Positions 57,634 through 64,000 of a stretch of 64,000 bases of DNA are shown here, one piece after another. The notes beneath the pieces are model-generated. The model searched no databases and was not told the origin of the DNA. It worked only from the letters and a program-made list of their open reading frames with translations. How positions within the stretch are numbered: position 1 is the first letter of the stretch; every line of letters starts with the position of its first letter. Source of the DNA: Ampelocalamus luodianensis (lineage: Eukaryota > Streptophyta > Magnoliopsida > Poales > Poaceae); assembly GCA_036346255.1 (NCBI GenBank), contig CM070618.1:60709655-60773654 (forward strand), given 5' to 3'. The position numbers and the translations under genes are program-made.

Positions 57634-58755
57634 CCACCCACCCTCGCCGGAGTGTCACCGTTCATCGTTTTCGTACAAACCCGAGCCTCACCGGCGTCCA
57701 GTTGACGTGTCATGCCACGTGGTCGTCCACGTCAGTGTCCATCAAATTCCTAAATTCATCTAAATTCAAGATCTATTTATTTGAGTTTTTTATTTAATTT
57801 TTGGAGTTCGTTTTGCCTCTGTTATTTATTTGTTTTATTTGTTTGCGTCGTTTGCGAGTAGACGTCGATACTTCGGGGAACTTCGAGGAAGAAGGATTGC
57901 ACCAAGACCAAGATCAATACCTAGACCTTTTCCAAGGCAAGTTATACCTTTGAACATATTGGATCCCAGTTTTTAAAAGTTATATTGATTCAAAGTATTG
58001 CATTCTACTTTATATAATTATTTAAATACTTTTGGGTGTATTTATTATCCCAATCTGTTATGCCCACTTTGTCTTTTGTAATGTCATAATCTTTGTCACC
58101 CTAGCTTGGTTTATTAATTAGTTGGTATTATTGTAGCACCAACGTGGGTTGGTTAGATACGAGTAGTAATGCTTAGCCATGCTACGAGTCACACATATCA
58201 TTTGAGTTGCAAATATTAAATTTGACTAAGTGACTATGGAACTTTGTGTAAAACTGTGTGCTATGTGTTATTACTTTGTAATAGCACGTGTTGCACTAAA
58301 ACTAACTGCGTGGTAAAAGATTTAGACTGAGGCAAGTGGTGGATACTAAGTGATATGGTGGACTGTGTGAATGGGAAAGATGATCTTTGTGGCATAGTTA
58401 GAAAATGGAAGTCCTGCCTTGGTGAATTAAGGAATTAATTTTGTGCGCCATTGAAGTAAGCCTGATTGTACGACCACATGCCTGATGGGACGGGCCTAAC
58501 TTAGTAGGTTATGGAGTCTCGACATTGATGTTCAGGTTGATAGGTTAGGCTTCGTGACAGGATGGAGGTATGGACTACCACGTAGTACACATTTATGAGC
58601 GGTTCGCCGTCTTCAGGTCCAACGGTGTGTGTCGGACTAGCTAGCTTTCTTTGTGGGTTGGTCTGACGGTAAAGCACACTGGGGATGTCATTGTTTGAGA
58701 CAAAATTTCTGAACTGTTTTGTTACGATTAGTGCTTGCAACACTAGTCGTATCAT

Positions 58756-58827
58756 GTGGGTAAAGTGTACAAACTCTGCAGAGTGTAAAATCAATCTATT
58801 CGAATAGCCGCGTCCGCGGTCATGGAC
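58756..58827 (+). repeat. Conserved triple-palindrome LTR module, copy 7 (family B)
   Basis: TGTGGGTAAAGTGTACA, ACTCTGCAGAGT (58773-58784), CTATTCGAATAG (58796-58807), GTCCGCGGTCATGGAC (58812-58827). Confidence 0.85.
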
Positions 58828-59481
58828 ATGCTCGGGGATTTCACACGAGCGGTAGTTTTCATAAAATGTTTGGGAAGGGAGCTGTGTGATCTAAGTCATA
58901 TGGCTATGTGAAATAACGTGTTAACTTTGTGTCCTTGTGGAAATAACTATTAAATTATTGTTGTCTATTTGTTTTGAATTACATTTCAATCTATTATTGT
59001 ATTCAATTGCAAATGTTGTATTTATAAAATAACCACGTAAACCACTCCTTTGGAATAAGCTATCATCTATATATTGTATTACGTGGTATGACTTGCGAAA
59101 TGCGGTTGTGTACTCACGCTTGTTGTAAAACTTGCCCCAAACCTACTGAAGAGGAGGAGTCTTCGCGCTTTGAGGAGTTCGTTGAAGGCTTGATCGTTAG
59201 GTGCGGATCGATTGGTTGCCTGTGGTGATTGATGGGATTTCGGCTGGAGCTATTTTTGTTCCGCTGCTTTTATTCTCTATTAGTTCTGCGTGGCTCATTA
59301 AGTTGTAAACTCGACCATAAGGTCAAAACCCTTATTTATTATTCAAATTAATCGTTTACTCTATTAATCACTTGTGTGGATCGATATTTGCCTATGTTGA
59401 TACTGTGTGCACTAGCGTGATCTTGAACTAGTGCATTATACACTGAGATGGCCGTAATCGTAATTCAGGTTCAAACGCAGG

Positions 59482-59495
59482 TGGTATCAGAGCCA
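59482..59495 (+). promoter_or_regulatory. Primer binding site of family B
   Basis: TGGTATCAGAGCCA, two bases after the LTR end. It shows that 59479 closes a 5' LTR. Confidence 0.92.
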
Positions 59496-59684
59496 TACTA
59501 ACTGTAGGTCTTGACCTTAGTTAGATCGGCCGTCTTTGGAGAGTCCAAATTATCTTCTAAAGCAAAGTTAACTTGCAAGATTAATTAATTGCTTAACTCC
59601 TCTTATATCTTTCTTGACTCATCTATTGCTGGAATATTTTCCTCTCCTCGCTGTTTTAAGTTGTTCTTACCCCCTTTCGTCTAT
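59496..59684 (+). other. Start of family B internal region
   Basis: Noncoding leader after the primer site, cut at 59684 by the next LTR. No gag visible in the window. Confidence 0.6.
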
Positions 59685-62600
59685 TGTCACAGCCCCAACT
59701 AATTAAATGGAATTAATATGTTTTTCACTAACCTGCATCATCAAATTCAAATCATTTCATAATATATTGTACTTGGAAAATCTAATTTGAGGTAAACATA
59801 CACATCAAAATTCGCATTCCAATTCAAACCAGTGATAAAAGTTGTGATCATCACTGAAAATAATTTATTTAAATACTACATTGATTATCATGAATTAATG
59901 TAATTTTTACAAATTTTGGGACTAGTTTGAACCTCATTAAAATTCAAACAACATTTATAGACACACAACATGTTTGAATTTAAATATCACCAACTATATT
60001 ATGAACAGTAGGGTTTCATAATTTTTATGGGAACTACATCATCCCAGGAACCCCACAAATTATCCGAGGATTTTATGAAATTTATTTCTATTTATAAACC
60101 CGGTCAAAGTTGCTAGACAGACTTTAAATTCCATCAAACTTGAAACCCTAAACCTTAGTACTATTCCTCGTCCGAGTCCAATTTGGCATCGCTCAACCCA
60201 ACCACCTAAACGCACCACCCGCGAGCCGTCCGATAGAAGCTCAACGCTCGGATCACTTACCGCTTCACCCCGCACTACTTACCTCTTTCAAATCCCAACC
60301 GTTCGATTCGGATCCGAGGGTCCCGATGGGCCACGCTCCCCGTCTCGCGCGCGAACGAGAGCCGACGACCTGGGCCCCGCTTGTCGCTTCGTCTTCCTCC
60401 TATCACCTCCGACTCGAGCTCCAACGCCACGCGTTCGAGTTTCTGTTTGGCCGTTGAGCGATTCTCACCCGTGGATCCACCGCCTCTTAGCCAATTCCCG
60501 AGCTCTTCACTTAACGCCGCTCTCGTTGCCGTCTTCGCCTCGGGATAAAACCACCCCCACGCCCGGCTTTCTCCCCCACTTCTCCTCGGTTGACAGAGGA
60601 GAGGGAGGCCAGCTCGAGCTCTTTCCCCGGGTAAACCCCCTCCGCATGATTCCTCTGCGTTCCGCCTTCCTTGCCCTCTCCACTTTCGCTAATGCAAGCT
60701 GCTCTCGTTGCTTGTAGCGCTTGGACCACCATCGTGCCATCCAGGAGCTCCAGAGCGTGCCCTGAAGGCCACCTTCATGCAAATCTCGACTCCAGTGAGT
60801 TTTAGTCTCTCCTTAACGTGTCACTTTATGCCCTCAAGCATTAGCATCGTTTCCTCACTTCTTGGTCGGATGATTCGCAGGAGCTCTGGCATTTGAAGCT
60901 TTTCCCCATTTTCGGCCAACATCTCTGTTCATCGTCAAACTGTTGATTTGGTGAGCTCTTGACCGATTCCTCTTGGTGTGACCATCTACTAGCTTCACTC
61001 AACCTTACACCACCTCCATATTTCGATTTGTGGCCTGAGGCCCCCTCCTCGTGAGCCGCATCACCGCCGCCGCCATTACTGGTGACCGCTTCTTCCCGAG
61101 CTTCTCCGACCACTCCATCTCTCTGGTGAGCTTCAGTGACCACTCTCATAGCTTAAGCATGCGTTAATTAGCTCTAAAATGAACTAGGTTGGCACATGCA
61201 CGTTAGCCGTATGGTCACCTCCATCTCGCTGCGTTGTCAGCCGCTTCCGCCGTCCCAACTCCGATTGAAGGTACCCCTAGGATCGCACGGCTATTAGGTA
61301 CCCATTTTTGGCCTTGTCGGCGCAACGTGGACTACGGCAAAGACCGAGAGCCGTGCAAGCTCACGGAGCGCCTTTTGTTGTCGGATTACCGACCAAAAAT
61401 GAGAGCGATTAGTTTAAAACTAATTGTTGTTTAAATTGAGTAGTACGTGTTTGAAACAACTAATCTCTCTTTGACATGTGGGCCCAAGGCTTTCAACACG
61501 TGTTAAGGAAACTAAATAAACTGGAATCAATCTCGACCGTAGGATGCGAGAGGGCGGTTTGGATTTGTGAGACATTCGGACCGCCCTATTGCATCTCGAA
61601 TATGGACCGTGGATCTTGATCCAACGGCTCGCAACTCATCGCCTAGCACGCACACGCTGCGCGCGCTTATGATGGGCGTCATTGACGAGCGGGCCGCTGG
61701 TCCAGATGATCGGCTAGCGCTGCACTCGTGAGAAGAGTAAAAATCACTTTAGTAAATTCGAAATCAGTTTATTTATACACTTTGAAATTAGTATTAACTT
61801 TAGAAATGCATAACTATTTCATCTTAACTCCAAATCACATGAAACCACTTCCGAAATTTACACTCTTAATGGACTTCCTATCAAAATTAGTTTCATACAT
61901 GTCTCTGTAGCAGAGGGCTTTAATTGGAAATTTATTCATTAGAATCATTATATTTACAATAGGAAAATGGATCAAATCTTTAAAATGCATAAGTAAATCT
62001 TGGAACCTCCAAAAGCAGTGAGACCACTTTTGGTAATTTTCATTTCAGTAAACTTAATTCTAAAATAGTCTCCACCTTACCTCTGTCACAGAAATTATTT
62101 TGGGAGAATATACTCCTTAACTCCATTATTTTTATATTATAAAAGGTCGATAACTTTGAAAATCAATAACTAAATCCTAAGAACTCCAAATGGGACAAAC
62201 TCAACTATTCTGAACTTGTATTAATATTACCTATTTACCTATGTAATCCTTTACCCCACCACTGTTCTACAAATTTTGGCCAATTAATTAAATTACATGA
62301 TTTGAGAGTTAATGAAACACAAATTCAAACTAGCATAACTTCCAATTCATAACTCCAAATGGAATAATTCTTTTACCTAAATCCATTTAAAATCATGATC
62401 TAACTACTGTAGAAAACCATGCATTTTTGAGCATTTTGGTTTTTGAGTTGTTTTCTCGTGATTTATTTGATGTTATAATTATATAGATCCAGAGCATATT
62501 GACATCGACACTTACGCTCATGAGAGCGAGCAGCTACTATACCAGCAAGGCAAGCATCATTTGAACTTTCTTTTGCATCATATTTGATCCCGCTTTGGTC

Positions 62601-64000
62601 AAGATAGTGCAATGATAATTGCTTGCATGCTATTTTGATTATGTCAATATTTTTGTGATGTGTAGTTTAGATATGTCCTATGCTTGAGGTTAATCTTGAA
62701 TTATGCCAACTCCTATATGCTTAAGATAGGATGTGTGAACTATGGGTGATAGAATTGCTTAGCCATGCAAGTCTAGACACGGTAGTTCGATCGTCGGGAA
62801 TAACCCGATGGTTTTGGGATACACACAACTCTTACTTTATGTTTTTACTTCAGATCTTTGTAACTGTTTTATGAGTAAAATTTTGTCATTTTTAAATGAG
62901 ATTTGGTCGGACAAGTGATGGTTAGTGATGGTGCTTTGTGCACGAGCATTGGGTAAGTGGAAGGACTTGTTTGGACAATTGAGGACCGAACTTTGGGTAC
63001 CTCTCGTTCAAGCAACACTCGTCTTTGCCACACGCGGTTGGGAGCCGATGGTTAAGTAGGGGAGGGTTTTATTGTGTTAAGTCCTTGGTGGTGTAAGGGC
63101 ATAGCGACCGTGAAATCCTATGTTCTTTGAGGAGCCGATGTAATCCTTTATAGTGTGCAAGGAGCACCAATTCTTTTGTTTTGATTGCATCGGTATTTCC
63201 AATATAACTTGTGAGCCCCTAGCAAGTGCTATCCGCGCTTGTACTAGGCAAGGAACCATCTCACAAGGGGACTTAGCTCAATAGGGCTTTCTTGCTGAAA
63301 ATGATCAGTATCTTGATTTACCCACGGCATACCATAGGAAGTGTGCTATTTGCAGGCCTCTGGAGGCTTACGGGCTAATCAAGTCGTGTGGGTAAAGTAG
63401 TACACCCTGCAGGGTATTAATCTATTCGAATAGCCGTGTCCACTGCTATGGACGACCGCTTGAAATTTGTGGTCGCTTATTGTTAGACTTTTAATTAAAA
63501 TTGTGGTTAAACTTGGGATTAAATCATGAACGGGTTGTTCATGTGTTTAGTATATCAAAGTGGCTGCCACTTTGGTCTTTGTATGATTCAATTGTTTATT
63601 ACTTGAAATGCTTTACTACATGTTTTACTTCTACTTCAAATCTGATTTTAAATGGGCACATGAAAAACTAGTATGTGTAGGATGTTAATTGTCGCGTTTT
63701 TTGCAAAACTAAACCAATATGAGCCATCCTTTGAATGACCCTTATGCATAACTATTTTTATTTGTGTAAGACTTGCAGTACACTTGTACTCGACGATGCT
63801 TTTGGCCTTTTCGGTGAGGAAGGTTATGATTATGACGATCTCGCTTAGTGTTGACTTGGGTGACACTAATGAGTAGTGTGTCGCCATTTAACTTGATGGC
63901 TGTCGATGGGTGATGGGCATACCACTCTGGTCTTTGCTTTATCTATTTAATTCCTTTGCTACTTGATACTCTACTTCTAAATTTGGCTTGGCGTTAGCTT
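59685..64000 (+). repeat. Long LTR, family D, incomplete at the window edge
   Basis: Starts TGTCACAGCCCC inside the family B leader. It has a GC-rich U3-like block (60150-61140), an AT-rich middle and the palindrome module at 63389-63453, and runs past 64000, so it is over 4.3 kb. The last 1.5 kb match the inverted fragment at 5863-7160. Small ORFs inside look spurious. Whether it is a solo LTR or part of a full element cannot be told. Confidence 0.65.
63389..63453 (+). repeat. Conserved triple-palindrome LTR module, copy 8 (family D)
   Basis: TGTGGGTAAAG, ACCCTGCAGGGT (63404-63415), CTATTCGAATAG (63422-63433), GTCCACTGCTATGGAC (63438-63453). Confidence 0.85.

Larger units (their letters stand above)
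44320..59479 (+). mobile_element. 5' LTR of family B gypsy element, split by family C insertion
   Basis: The LTR starts TGTAACATCCC at 44320 and ends AAACGCA at 59479. Removing the family C element and one TSD copy leaves about 3.09 kb. It has a TATA box (45211-45218), a C-rich leader, AT-rich middle and the palindrome module (58756-58827). A tRNA-iMet primer site follows. The 3' LTR is beyond the window. Confidence 0.8.

Overview
This is a repeat-rich stretch of a plant nuclear genome, almost certainly a grass (Poaceae). The evidence is stacked Ty3/gypsy chromovirus-type LTR retrotransposons with 3-4 kb LTRs, a Tat-lineage LTR with an antisense gene, a PIF/Harbinger-type Myb/SANT ORF, a Pack-MULE with GC-rich gene fragments, a tiny Copia-type TRIM element, and fragments of F-box and GRF zinc-finger proteins. 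The genus cannot be fixed from sequence alone; the element types resemble those of Oryza and related grasses. I see no rRNA, tRNA or CRISPR.

Layout. 1-4168: 3' part of a Tat-lineage gypsy element, with a decayed antisense gene (minus strand) and its 3' LTR (3369-4168). 4169-5862: LTR-like unit with a TATA box and hairpin repeats; a diverged inverted copy lies at 42.9-44.0 kb. 5863-7160: truncated long LTR (family D, minus). 7161-14213: recombinant gypsy derivative (family A internal remnant and 3' LTR, with a foreign LTR front). 14214-14370 plus 27285-33560: remains of a PIF/Harbinger-like unit on the minus strand, split by a complete 12.9 kb gypsy element (family E, 14371-27284, TSD TGTGC) and by a solo LTR of the same family in opposite orientation (28975-33090, TSD GCCTT). 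33.6-42.2 kb is the island closest to genic: a GC-rich ORF with a minisatellite, a Pack-MULE (35812-37428, 182-bp TIRs, TSD ATTGTGTTA), an F-box remnant, a TRIM (38765-39806, TSD ATTAT), and the only clearly intact host gene, an intronless WRN-like 3'-5' exonuclease (41123-41788, minus). 42210-42800: GRF zinc-finger pseudogene. 44320-59479: 5' LTR of a family B gypsy element, split by a complete 12.1 kb family C gypsy element (45567-57628, minus, TSD TGGTA). 59685-64000: front of another long family D LTR.

Three observations stand out. (1) A conserved module of three short inverted repeats (a CTGCAG-centred palindrome, CTATTCGAATAG, and a GTCC...GGAC hairpin) occurs eight times in the LTRs of four otherwise different gypsy families, with compensatory changes in the palindromes. 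(2) Other LTRs carry arrays of small hairpins with covarying stems. (3) Sister LTRs differ mainly by 1-3 nt indels at CTG/CAG/CCG sites, and the polyproteins are frameshifted at similar places, while the non-TE exonuclease gene is intact. This suggests either methylation-linked (CHG) base-calling error in the assembly or a CHG-targeted mutational process, and it means many 'frameshifts' here should not be taken as true pseudogenisation.
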